Of a stretch of DNA of 64,000 bases, positions 23,787 through 31,771 are shown one piece after another. Numbering within the stretch: the stretch's first letter is position 1; each line of letters begins with the position of its first letter. The notes below the pieces were generated by a model that was given only the letters and a program-made list of their open reading frames with translations, was not told where the DNA came from and did no database searches. Both the position numbers and the translations under genes were made by a program. Location: contig JAUJOT010000003.1 of assembly GCA_030447505.1 (NCBI GenBank), positions 124,001-188,000 on the forward strand, written 5' to 3'. This stretch comes from Solirubrobacteraceae bacterium (lineage in GTDB: Bacteria; Actinomycetota; Thermoleophilia; Solirubrobacterales; Solirubrobacteraceae).

Positions 23787-25270
23787 GAGGTTGTCCGGAT
23801 CGTCGTAGAACTTCGACGGCGTTCCTCGCGGTTGACGGTCAGACCGTAGCGGGCTCGGCAACCTTGGTGTGGTCGAGGCGGGCGGGGTTGTGAGGGGTGG
23901 GGTGTCGTTCGATTGCGGTGACGAGTTTGGCGAGGTCGCGGTAGCCGATGATCCTGCGGAACTGCTGCTCGGCCTCGAGCATGCCGGCGGCGGTCCAGCG
24001 CTTGCGCATGTCGCCGTCGTGCCAGCGCTTCACGTTGCGCTGGGTGTGACGGACGATCTCGATCATCGACTCGCATGGATTCGTTGAGCACAGCGTCTTG
24101 GCGAGCTGCCCGGTGATCCCGAGGCGCGTCAGCGTCAGCGTCTCCTCGAGCCCTTCGTGCAGCGAGCGGGCGGCGTCCGGCCACGTCTGGTCGAGCTCGG
24201 AGGCGAGCAGCTGCAGGCGCTCACGCGCGAGCTCGTGATCGGTGAGCGACCAGGCGGCTCGGAGCCGCACGCGGACCTGCTCGCGGTCGCGCTCGGGCAG
24301 TAAATCGGTGATGTTGCGCTCCTTGTGGCGATGGCAGCGATGCACCAAGGCGTGCTCGCCGAACACGTCGCGGATCGCGCGGCGCAGTGCCTTGCCACCG
24401 TCGATGACGAACAGGATCGCCTGCTCGGGATCCAGGCCGCGGTCGACGAGATCGGCGAGCAGCAGGCCGACGAGGCGAGCGTTCTCCGTCGAGCCTTCCC
24501 ACAGGCCCAGCGGGATCTTCACGCCCTCGGTCGTGATCGCGAGCGCGACGACGTGGGTGCGTTCGGCGATCTCCAGGCCGTCGAGCATCATCACCGCCAG
24601 GCGTATGTCGTCCAGCCGGCGGCCCATCAGCTCGCCCAGCGCGGTGCGCGTGCTCGCGATGAACATCTCCGACACCGAGGACTTGCTCGTCGTCGTCGAC
24701 GCGTCCTCGACGTCGCTGCCGACGGGCTCGCCGGCCTGCGCGAACTTGCGCGTCGAGACGCCGGCGAGCATGCGGTCCATCACCGCCCGCGTCAGCGGGT
24801 CACGGTCAGCGAAGTACTCATACGTCGTGACGGGCAGCTCGTGCTCGTCGTCAGCGGTCCGCATGCGGGGACGGCTGACCGGCACGCGCCGGCCACCCAG
24901 CGTCATCGAGCCGTCCTCGTGGCCGTGGCGCTTCGCGGTCCTGTCGGGGTTGTGCTTGCCCTTCGGGCCCACGACCTCGGTTACCTCCGCTTCCATCAAC
25001 TCGTGCACGACCCCGAGCCCGACACCCACGCTCAACGCGAGCAGTCCCTCGCGTGCCGCGCCGACCAGCTCGCCCAACGCTTCCTGAATCTGCGCAGGGA
25101 GCGGACTCTCGATCACCTCCGCAGCCGTCGCGACCTTCGGGAGGGGTACCTTCTTCATGGCGGTTCCTCCTGTCCTCTCGGACTTGGTTAGCGCCCCGAA
25201 CGCTCCCAACGGGAGCGGACGAGGGCGGGAGGACCGCCGCCTCAACTTCTACGAACTACCGGACAACCTC
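23787..25270 (-). mobile_element. IS256-family element 2 (1484 bp)
   Basis: Inverted ends begin GAGGTTGTCCGG on both sides. The flanks GCCGGGCG (23779-23786) and GCCGGGCA (25271-25278) form an 8-bp target duplication with one mismatch, suggesting an older insertion than element 1. It lies in the protease gene, exactly between the two copies of the 25-bp repeat. Confidence 0.9.
23839..25158 (-). CDS. IS256-family (Mutator-type) transposase 2
   Basis: 439 residues from ATG 25158 (ribosome site AGGA). Catalytic Asp in VMMLDGLEIAER, Asp in LFVIDGGKALRRA and Glu in GMLEAEQQFRRIIGY, plus HRHKERNITDLLPE. Same subfamily as transposase 1; intact. Confidence 0.95.
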   Translation of the reverse strand: MKKVPLPKVATAAEVIESPLPAQIQEALGELVGAAREGLLALSVGVGLGVVHELMEAEVTEVVGPKGKHNPDRTAKRHGHEDGSMTLGGRRVPVSRPRMRTADDEHELPVTTYEYFADRDPLTRAVMDRMLAGVSTRKFAQAGEPVGSDVEDASTTTSKSSVSEMFIASTRTALGELMGRRLDDIRLAVMMLDGLEIAERTHVVALAITTEGVKIPLGLWEGSTENARLVGLLLADLVDRGLDPEQAILFVIDGGKALRRAIRDVFGEHALVHRCHRHKERNITDLLPERDREQVRVRLRAAWSLTDHELARERLQLLASELDQTWPDAARSLHEGLEETLTLTRLGITGQLAKTLCSTNPCESMIEIVRHTQRNVKRWHDGDMRKRWTAAGMLEAEQQFRRIIGYRDLAKLVTAIERHPTPHNPARLDHTKVAEPATV

Positions 25271-26129
25271 GCCGGGCACGCCACTAGCGTTCCCGTCGCA
25301 AACCCCGCTTTTCCACGCGCAGCATGCGGATCGCTATGCGCGTCAGGACCTAATCAGAGCCTACGAACGGCGCTTCGGCTGCCGCCTCGTCGTCATGGTC
25401 GATGCAATCTTCCCGGAGAGCGTCACGCTGTTCGAGGAACTTCTGTTCGACGCCGATCCGGCGGAGGACCTGCACTTGCTTCTGGAATCGCCTGGCGGTG
25501 ACGGCGAAACTGCGGTGCGCTTGGTCCGAGCGGCGCAGGCCCGCTGCCGAGAGCTGACCGTCGTCGTGCCGAATCAAGCCAAGAGCGCCGGCACGATCCT
25601 CGTGATGGGCGCACACCACATCCTGATGGGGCCAACGAGTGACCTCGGGCCGGTCGATCCGCAGTTTCCGTCGCCGGGCAGCGCTGGGCTGTACTCCGCC
25701 AAGGATCTCATTGCGGCGGTCGACAATGCGCAGGCGGCGATCGCCGCAAATCCCGATACCTACTTGCTCCACGTGTCCTTGCTAGCGGACGTGACCGCTG
25801 TCATGGTCCAGCAGGCTCGCTCGGCGCTCGGGCGGACCGATGATCTGGTTCGCGAAGCACTGAGCAGCAACGAGGATCGGGCCGAAGCCGAGGTCATCGA
25901 GATTGCGGAAGCGTTGAAGGAGCCGCTGATCAATCTTCCGCTGCATCACGGCGCGGTTTTCGGAGCCAAGGACGCACACGGTGCTGGGCTGCCGGTCATC
26001 TTCGCGGATCCGTACGGCGAGCAATGGAAGCTCATCTGGCATCTCTGGACCAAGTACTTCGCCCTTGACGCGTACGTCTACGAAGGACACCTCGCCTCGC
26101 AGGTTATGCCCCGACACCAGCCGTATTAG
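25271..26129 (+). pseudogene. ClpP-class serine protease (SDH_sah type), 5' end displaced by IS256
   Basis: The frame entering from the IS end reads PLFHAQHADRYARQDLIRAY, then an SDH_sah/SppA-like core: LHLLLESPGGDGETAVRLV (oxyanion Gly-Gly), the nucleophile Ser in PNQAKSAGTILVMGAHHI, and MGPTSDLGPVDPQF. The family has a ClpP/crotonase fold with a Ser-Lys or Ser-His-Asp type site. No start codon follows the IS before Met in RLVVMVDAIF, which is already inside the domain; translation, if any, would start in the IS. The stop overlaps the convergent gene at 26126 by 4 bp. It is the main cargo gene of the transposon. Confidence 0.72.
25275..25299 (+). repeat. Right copy of the imperfect 25-bp direct repeat
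   Basis: Partner of 23754-23778; three mismatches. Both encode PLAFP in the same phase. Confidence 0.7.
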
Positions 26130-26383
26130 CTGGTGTCTCGCTTACCGCGCCAGCGTGCTTGGGCCGCCCTGCGCGCCGCCTCGCTCCGCTGCTCGGCCGC
26201 CATCTTCTCGGCCCGCGCCTTGCCGCCCTTCAAGCCCCCGCGCCGTCCGAGCGCGACCGCCGCAGGGTCCTTCTCGCGCTCGGCCGGCGGTTTCTCGGGA
26301 GGCGCTTCGCCCGTAGCCTCTTCGACGAGCCGCTGCGCGAGCTGGTTGAGATCGCGCGGACGCTTGCTTGAGCGGTCGGGCAT
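26126..26383 (-). CDS. Small basic GGxKGGKARA-type protein
   Basis: 85 residues from ATG 26383. An acidic N-terminal helix (DLNQLAQRLVEEATGE) is followed by a Pro-rich linker and a highly basic tail (ALGRRGGLKGGKARAEKM, then RSEAARRAAQARWRGK). Such proteins are widespread in bacterial accessory DNA and look histone-like/nucleic-acid-binding, but no function is established. It is part of the transposon cargo and converges on the protease gene. A longer in-frame start exists but adds unlikely sequence. Confidence 0.75.
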   Translation of the reverse strand: MPDRSSKRPRDLNQLAQRLVEEATGEAPPEKPPAEREKDPAAVALGRRGGLKGGKARAEKMAAEQRSEAARRAAQARWRGKRDTS

Positions 26384-26468
26384 AGTCCCAAGCCTAGCGC
26401 CTAGCACGGCGGGCGCATACGCGAATCGCCGCCATACGTCCAGAACGTCTGGATGTCGATGGCTGCGG

Positions 26469-26476
26469 CATCTAGG
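26469..26476. repeat. Target duplication of IS256 element 3 (left)
   Basis: CATCTAGG, repeated perfectly at 27917-27924. Confidence 0.9.
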
Positions 26477-27916
26477 GGTGGCGTCCCAGGGAGTGGGGAA
26501 ACGCGGTGGGCGTAGCTTCCGCGGTGTGTGAGTGAATTTTACTTCACGCCGCAATCACCTCCTGAGCGGCAAGGGCGGTGGAAACGTCGGTGCGGGGGCT
26601 TTGGCCGCGGCGGACGCGTTCGATCTGCGCGACGGCCTGGGGGTCATGGTGATGCCGCGCCAGCCGCGGCTGGCGAGCTCCAGGACGGCCCAGATCAGCG
26701 ACAGTGCCGAGGTCTCGCCCGGGAAGCGGCCGATGATCTTCGTCCGCCGGCGGACCTCCACGAACGTGCGCTCGAGCAGGTTTGTGCTCCTGGTGCGCTT
26801 GCGGTGCTCGAGTGGGAAGCGCAGATGCGCCACGAGCTGGTCGATGTTGTCGTCAATGACGCGCATCGCCGACGGGTAGGCGGTGCGGTAGTCGCCGGCC
26901 AGGGCCAGCAGTCCGGCCTTCGCCTCGGCGGCCGAGACGGCGTCGTCGAGGACCTGCCAGTAGCGGGCTTTGACTTCGCGGTGCAGTCGCTCGGGCAGCT
27001 TGGACGTGAGATTCCGCAGCGCGTGGACGGTGCAGCGCTGCTCGGCCGCGTGCTCGAACAGCTCCCTGGTGGCCTTCCAGATCCCGGCTGCGCCGTCGGC
27101 CACGATCAACGCCGGCGCTCGCATCCCGCGGGCCTTGAGATCGCGCCCGAAGTCAAGCCACGACTCGTAGCTCTCCCTGGATCCGAGTTGCAGCCCGAGC
27201 AGCACCTTCTGGCCCTCCAGCGTGATCCCCCAGGCGACCAGCACGCCCTCGGCCGGCTCGTCGGTCGGCCTGAGCTTGAGGTAGATCGCGTCGAGATAGC
27301 AATAGACGAGATCGTGCACCGAGAGGTCGCGCTGGCACCAGGCCGCGTAGCGGTCGGCGACGTCCTTGCAGACCCGCGCGACGGTCGACTTGGCGATCAC
27401 CTGCTCGCCGAAGCACTCCTCTAGCGCGGCCTCGACGTCACGCACCGACAGGCCGCGCAGGAAGCTGCAGATCACCAACGCCTCCAACGCGTGCGTCCGC
27501 GCGACGCCCTTGCCGAGCACCTGCGACTCGAACCCAACGGCGGTTGCGTCACGCACGCGCGGGCGCTCGATCACCGTCGGGCCGCTCGTCGTGCGCACCG
27601 TCGAGGGCTCGGCGAACCCATTGCGGTAGATCACCTCCTCGCCGCCGCCGGCGCGCTCGTAGCGCCCGCGGCCGACGAACTCGGTCACCTCGTCCTCCAG
27701 CGCCTGCTGGAGGATCAGCCGCGCACCGAGCCGCGCGACCGCCTCGATCGGATCCTGCTCCTCGCCGATGGCGGCAAGGACATCATCAAGCTCGCGGCGC
27801 AGCCGCTCGCTGGGGACTACCTTCTTCATGCGGGCGTACCTCCATCAGCTTCGACTTGTCGGTCAAAGCGGAGGCTACGCCCGCCCTACGATTCCCCCAG
27901 CGCCTGGGACGGCACC
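26477..27916 (-). mobile_element. IS256-family element 3 (1440 bp)
   Basis: Long imperfect inverted ends: outer part GGTGGCGTCCCAGG / GGTGCCGTCCCAGG and inner part GGGCGTAGC(T/C)TCCGC. Perfect 8-bp target duplication CATCTAGG. Different subfamily from elements 1 and 2, inserted between the basic-protein gene and the putative antitoxin gene. Confidence 0.92.
26555..27829 (-). CDS. IS256-family transposase 3
   Basis: 424 residues. Catalytic Asp in VYCYLDAIYLKLRP, Asp in ALIVADGAAGIWKA and Glu in STNLLERTFVEVRRR; the block CTVHALRNLTSKLP is typical. The last 20 residues are Pro/Ala-rich, probably because the frame runs into the end of the element. Complete. Confidence 0.95.
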   Translation of the reverse strand: MKKVVPSERLRRELDDVLAAIGEEQDPIEAVARLGARLILQQALEDEVTEFVGRGRYERAGGGEEVIYRNGFAEPSTVRTTSGPTVIERPRVRDATAVGFESQVLGKGVARTHALEALVICSFLRGLSVRDVEAALEECFGEQVIAKSTVARVCKDVADRYAAWCQRDLSVHDLVYCYLDAIYLKLRPTDEPAEGVLVAWGITLEGQKVLLGLQLGSRESYESWLDFGRDLKARGMRAPALIVADGAAGIWKATRELFEHAAEQRCTVHALRNLTSKLPERLHREVKARYWQVLDDAVSAAEAKAGLLALAGDYRTAYPSAMRVIDDNIDQLVAHLRFPLEHRKRTRSTNLLERTFVEVRRRTKIIGRFPGETSALSLIWAVLELASRGWRGITMTPRPSRRSNASAAAKAPAPTFPPPLPLRR

Positions 27917-27924
27917 CATCTAGG
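27917..27924. repeat. Target duplication of IS256 element 3 (right)
   Basis: CATCTAGG, identical to 26469-26476. Confidence 0.9.
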
Positions 27925-27983
27925 CTGCCAGGTAGCCTATGCGCATAGGATTGGGTAGCAACGATTCGAACGGGGCCAAGCTC

Positions 27984-28220
27984 ATGGAGAAGACCTACTA
28001 CACAGCCAGCAGCCTTCGTCGCGTGCTGGATACGTTCGAGGGACGGTACGGCATGTCCTCGGCGGACTTCTACGCGGCCTACGTCGACTACGACGAATCC
28101 CGGATGGAGCACATCTCTGGCTTCCATCGCCACGCATGGGCAGGCTTCTACCGCGACTGGCGGCGGCTGAGCGGCGACGGCTTCGCGGCGACAGTCGAGA
28201 GAGAGTTGCACACGGTCTAA
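27984..28220 (+). CDS. Putative antitoxin of a TumA/TumE-like pair
   Basis: 78 residues from ATG 27984, acidic and mostly helical: ASSLRRVLDTFEGRYGMSSA then DFYAAYVDYDESRMEHISGF. The pattern 'helix, xYGMSSxDFYxxY, acidic helix' is common in small antitoxins encoded before TumE-type toxins. It lies 28 bp before the gene at 28249. Family call is by layout and motif style only. IS256 element 3 sits 60 bp upstream and may have replaced its promoter. Confidence 0.5.
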   Translation: MEKTYYTASSLRRVLDTFEGRYGMSSADFYAAYVDYDESRMEHISGFHRHAWAGFYRDWRRLSGDGFAATVERELHTV

Positions 28221-28248
28221 GCGGCGGCCCTCCGCTCCCGTTTCGAGC

Positions 28249-28674
28249 GTGGATGTCTGGGAGTACTTTGAGCAACGCGACCGCGAGGTTGCAGAGCAGT
28301 CCGCTGCCTGGGACTCGGATTTCGGATCTCCCTACTCCGAAGAGCAGGGCTCCAATGGACAGCGCGGCCGGATCTTTGGTCGCGTGGTCTTGAGCGAACG
28401 TGCCTTCCTCGCCGTAAACGAGGCCGTCGAGATCAGGGGTTCCGGCGTAACCCGCCTTGAGTATGCGTACTACCTGGTTTACGACGAGGCCCAACTGTGG
28501 GGCGAAGAGCGCGACCCGACGCACACGCCTGCTGTTCATCAGCACGACCGCGATCACAACAGGTACCCGAGCAGCGTCATCTCTTTCAAGGCCGCACTGA
28601 CAAAGGCTTGGGCGACGATTGGAGCAGAGGATGATCTTCGCGAGGCCGAACCGCGCGACGTAGATTCAAACTGA
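28249..28674 (+). CDS. Putative TumE-like (DUF6516-type) toxin
   Basis: 141 residues from GTG 28249. The core reads RLEYAYYLVYDEAQLWGEERD, then a His-rich stretch TPAVHQHDRDHNRYPSSVIS, then FKAALTKAW. TumE-family toxins have a 'YxYhl.d...RYDnaph.p...HkH' core of this kind. The last codons and stop lie inside the right terminal repeat of the transposon, so the C-terminus may be set by the element end. As a cargo toxin-antitoxin unit it could stabilise the element. Not proved. Confidence 0.5.
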   Translation: MDVWEYFEQRDREVAEQSAAWDSDFGSPYSEEQGSNGQRGRIFGRVVLSERAFLAVNEAVEIRGSGVTRLEYAYYLVYDEAQLWGEERDPTHTPAVHQHDRDHNRYPSSVISFKAALTKAWATIGAEDDLREAEPRDVDSN

Positions 28675-28683
28675 CCCACTACC
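28667..28683 (-). repeat. Right terminal inverted repeat of the transposon
   Basis: CAAACTGACCCACTACC, perfect complement of 21149-21165. It supplies the stop codon of the putative toxin gene. Confidence 0.85.
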
Positions 28684-28691
28684 CGATGCCG
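28684..28691. repeat. Right target-site duplication of the transposon
   Basis: CGATGCCG, identical to 21141-21148. Confidence 0.85.
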
Positions 28692-28800
28692 CCGCAGTGC
28701 AGCTTCAGCTTGATGCGCTTCAGCTCACGCCAGCGTTCCGCATGCCGCCGTGAGCGGCGATCGCTTCCTCCAGCGGACGTCGCTCGCGAGCTTCCTCGCG
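28684..28800 (-). pseudogene. N-terminal-side remnant of the interrupted host gene
   Basis: On the minus strand next to the transposon the frame reads WRELKRIKLKLHCGGI, continuing in phase into MALKGRPG at 21138 once the transposon is removed. A little further upstream the likely continuation PLEEAIAAHGGMRNA is in another frame, with the shift near 28733, so this side is also decayed. No start codon could be assigned. Confidence 0.5.
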
Positions 28801-29037
28801 ATAGCAACAGGCACCCGGCCTCCCCGCCGTTCCGAGCTGGAGGGAAGCGCCTGCGCCTTCCGGCGCTTCGCGCGCCTCTTCCCGCTACCCGAACCCGCTG
28901 CGACGACCGCCTAGCGACTCGCAGCCGGCTCGCTGCCGCTTCAGACGACGAGAGGAAGTGCCGCTTCGTGCCGACCCCAGCGCTGGGATGCGCGACAAGG
29001 CCGACACCGATCTGCGAACAAGGGCTTTCGCGCCAGG
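28801..29037. other. Intergenic region, no gene assigned
   Basis: No gene recognised. A GC-rich hairpin AAGCGCC (28845-28851) / GGCGCTT (28862-28868) lies here. Confidence 0.3.
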
Positions 29038-29703
29038 TTAGTCGCGGCCGGGCACGACGATCCCTGCTTCGTAGGCGAAGACGACTGCTTGGACGCGGTC
29101 GCGCAGCCCGAGCTTCATGAAGATTCGTCCGACGTGGGTCTTGACGGTCTTCTCGCTCAGGTATAGGCGCGTGGCGAGTTCGGCGTTTGAGTGCCCGCGT
29201 GCGAGTAGTTCGAGCACCTCGCGCTCGCGCGCGGTCAGCTCGTCAAGCTCCTTTGGGGGTTTGGTGGGTACGGCGGGCGCGTCGACGAACCGTTCGATCA
29301 GGCGGCGCGTGACCGAGGGAGAGGCAAGCGACTCGCCGCCAGCGACCGCTCTGATCCCCTCGACGATTTGCTCGCGCGGCGCGTCTTTTAGGAGGAATCC
29401 GCTGGCGCCCGCGGTGAACGCCTCGAAGACGTACTCGTCGAGGTCGAAGGTCGTCAGCATCAGCACGCGCGGCCCGTCGGTTGGGCCGGCGGCGATGCGA
29501 CGAGTAGCCTCGATGCCGTCGATCGACGGCATGCGGATGTCCATCAAGACGACGTCCGGGCTGAGGCGGCGGGCGAGCTCGACCGCCTCGGATCCGTCAG
29601 AGGCGTGTCCTGCGACCTGCAGGTCGTCGGTTGAGTCGATGATCATTTCCAGTCCGGCGCGGATGAGCTCCTGATCGTCGGCTAGCAGCACGCTGGTTGT
29701 CAT
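29038..29703 (-). CDS. NarL/LuxR-family response regulator
   Basis: 221 residues. Receiver domain with the acidic pair (VLLADDQELIRAG), phospho-acceptor Asp in VVLMDIRMPSIDG, Thr in VLMLTTFD and Lys in GFLLKDAPREQ. C-terminal LuxR helix-turn-helix from about residue 150 (LTAREREVLELLARGHSNAE, then LSEKTVKTHVGRIF). Its start overlaps the sensor kinase stop by 4 bp, so the two form a two-component system. Target unknown; the divergent membrane gene at 30998 is a candidate. Confidence 0.95.
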   Translation of the reverse strand: MTTSVLLADDQELIRAGLEMIIDSTDDLQVAGHASDGSEAVELARRLSPDVVLMDIRMPSIDGIEATRRIAAGPTDGPRVLMLTTFDLDEYVFEAFTAGASGFLLKDAPREQIVEGIRAVAGGESLASPSVTRRLIERFVDAPAVPTKPPKELDELTAREREVLELLARGHSNAELATRLYLSEKTVKTHVGRIFMKLGLRDRVQAVVFAYEAGIVVPGRD

Positions 29704-30866
29704 GGCGCGCGCTCCAGTGGCAGCCGCGCCCAGACACGGAAGTCGCCTTTCTCGCGGCGCCCGGTCTCAAGCTCTCCGCCGACGAGAGCTGCGCGCTCGC
29801 GCATCCCGATCAGCCCGCGACCGATTGTGCGCTCCTGTTGGCTTGGCGGCGCCCCGTCGTTGGTGACTTCGAGTTCCAGCGTCCGCTGCTCCCAGCGCAG
29901 CACAACGGTTGCGCGGCAGCATCCGGCGTGCTTGGCGGCGTTCGTCAGCGCCTCTTGCACGATCCGGTAGGCCGACAGGTCAATGGCGGGGGCGACCGGC
30001 CGCGGCTTGCCTTGTGACGTGAAAGACACCGCGAGCCCCGCCTCGCGCGCGCCCTCGATCAGCGTCTCCACGCGAGCGATCTCGGGCTGGGCCGAGAGCT
30101 CTGTCTGGTCGCGGTCGTCTCCCATCAGCCCGAGCAGCCGGCGCATCTCCGTCAGCCCCTCCCGAGCTGCCCGTTCGATCGAGCGCAGGCTCTCCTCGGC
30201 GCGCTCCGGGTCGCGCCGCAGGATGCCCTGTGCCCCGCCGGACTGCATCGTGATCATGGCGAGGCTGTGTGAAACGGCGTCGTGGAGCTCCCGCGCGATC
30301 CGCCGTCGCTCGGCGGCGACAGCCGCGCGCGCCTCGGCTTCGCGCCGCCGATCACGCTCAACGGCCCGGCGCTCGATCGCCCGAGCTCCCGCGTAACGAG
30401 CGCCCGCGACGCGTCCCACCGCCCAGACCGCGGCAAGAAAGATCGGTGCCACAACCGGGTCAGGGCTGGCATCGCCCCCGGTTCCTTTGGCAGCGGCGAT
30501 CTCGATCGTCCCGACCGCGAGTGCCAGTCCGAACAGCGAGGGCCACTTCGTCGCGTAGGCGGCGACCGAATACGCCGCCACAAGTGCTGCAAGGAATGAC
30601 GGAAGGATCTCGAGCGGCTCGGCGAGGAGCGCGCGCACGGCAATCGTCCCGAAGACCACTGCCGACACCACAAGCGGCGCGCTGCGCCGTGCGGCCAGCG
30701 GCAGCGTCATCAACGTGACGGCCACGAGGTTGAGCGCGAGCGGGCCCTGCACGAGGTCGTCCGCGAGCGACGCGCCGAGCACCTCCCACAGCCCGATCGC
30801 AAACAGCAGCAGCGCGAGCGCCGCGTCCGCCACCGTCGACCTGTACGTGCGCAGGCGCTCGCTCAC
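29700..30866 (-). CDS. Sensor histidine kinase (HisKA_3 type)
   Basis: 388 residues. About five or six N-terminal membrane helices with short loops (no obvious extracellular sensor), a coiled region, the phospho-acceptor His in RIARELHDAVSHSLAMITMQ, and a short HATPase domain with EALTNAAKHAG and GRGLIGMRERA. Typical of actinobacterial NarX/DesK-like kinases. Paired with the response regulator through a 4-bp overlap. Confidence 0.94.
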   Translation of the reverse strand: MSERLRTYRSTVADAALALLLFAIGLWEVLGASLADDLVQGPLALNLVAVTLMTLPLAARRSAPLVVSAVVFGTIAVRALLAEPLEILPSFLAALVAAYSVAAYATKWPSLFGLALAVGTIEIAAAKGTGGDASPDPVVAPIFLAAVWAVGRVAGARYAGARAIERRAVERDRRREAEARAAVAAERRRIARELHDAVSHSLAMITMQSGGAQGILRRDPERAEESLRSIERAAREGLTEMRRLLGLMGDDRDQTELSAQPEIARVETLIEGAREAGLAVSFTSQGKPRPVAPAIDLSAYRIVQEALTNAAKHAGCCRATVVLRWEQRTLELEVTNDGAPPSQQERTIGRGLIGMRERAALVGGELETGRREKGDFRVWARLPLERAP

Positions 30867-30997
30867 GGGCCCACGTTAACCCGTTCCCGCCGCCACCGGA
30901 TCGGGCTCAGGTCGCATACAAGGATTGGTCTTGAGGCCGATGTGCAGGCCGGCTCAAGCGACCTACGGTGGCTCGACAGCTACCGAAAGGAACCCAG

Positions 30998-31582
30998 ATG
31001 TCCCGCCGCGGACTCCTCACCCGACTCGCCCTCATCGCCGCCGGCGCCTACGCGCTGACAGGCGCGCTCGAGCTCGCCCACGACCAGCCAACCGTCTTCG
31101 TCGACCCGATCGACTACGTGATCGAGATCGCGTTCGTGCTGGCACTTGCCGCAAGCGCCGGCGTGCTCCTCTCGATCGCCCGCGCGCGGCTCTCAGGGCG
31201 CCCCGCGACGGTCGCGTGGATGGTCGCACTCGCCGGCAACGCAGCACTCGCGACCGCAGCGCTCGCCACGGCGATCGAGGGCCGCGAGGCGCTCGATCCG
31301 CTCTTCCCACTCGGCTTCCTCGCCGTCGTCGCCGGCTACCTCACGCTTGCCGTGATTGACCTCAGGGGCCGGCTGGTGCCGCCGCGCGCCGGGCTCCTCC
31401 TGCTAGTCGGCTTCGTCGCAACAGCCGCCATCGACAACCTCGTCACCGGCGGCGGAACGCTCGTGCTCGCGGCGACCTGGGCGGCGCTTGGCCGGTTGAT
31501 CTCCGCTCCCGACGGCGCGTCCGAACGGCGCCGGGTGACAGCTGCCGGGGCCTCGCTCTACGAAGGTCGCGTTGATGGCTAA
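30998..31582 (+). CDS. Membrane protein of unknown function
   Basis: 194 residues from ATG 30998 (ribosome site AAAGGAA). Six hydrophobic helices, starting LLTRLALIAAGAYALTGALEL; acidic loop DQPTVFVDPIDYV between helices 1 and 2. No known family seen. It is divergent from the histidine kinase with 131 bp between, so the two-component system may control it. Confidence 0.72.
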   Translation: MSRRGLLTRLALIAAGAYALTGALELAHDQPTVFVDPIDYVIEIAFVLALAASAGVLLSIARARLSGRPATVAWMVALAGNAALATAALATAIEGREALDPLFPLGFLAVVAGYLTLAVIDLRGRLVPPRAGLLLLVGFVATAAIDNLVTGGGTLVLAATWAALGRLISAPDGASERRRVTAAGASLYEGRVDG

Positions 31583-31762
31583 GTGAGCACGCGCGACGCT
31601 ACCTACGGACGGCAAGCGGCCGAGCCATCAAGCCAAGCCAAGACCAGGATGGCGGGATCGCGCGGACCGGGCGCCACGCCGGCAACTGCGAGATAATCCA
31701 GTACCGCCTCGATCGCGACGGTCAGCCGGTCGAGTCGTCTACGCCCAGGACTCTGGCGGCGA

Positions 31763-31771
31763 GGGCTGCGG
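31763..31771. repeat. Target duplication of IS256 element 4 (left)
   Basis: GGGCTGCGG, repeated at 33181-33189. Confidence 0.7.

Larger units (their letters stand above)
21149..28683. mobile_element. 7.5-kb passenger-carrying transposon with an IS1-like transposase
   Basis: Ends are a 17-bp perfect inverted repeat: GGTAGTGGGTCAGTTTG at 21149-21165 and its complement at 28667-28683. Flanks are a perfect 8-bp direct repeat CGATGCCG. The transposase lies at the left end, its stop codon inside the left repeat. Cargo: a ClpP-class serine protease gene (broken), a basic GGKGG-type protein and a putative toxin-antitoxin pair. Three IS256-family elements sit inside, so the original length was about 3.1 kb. 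IS1-family elements usually carry only a transposase, making the cargo unusual. Confidence 0.82.
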
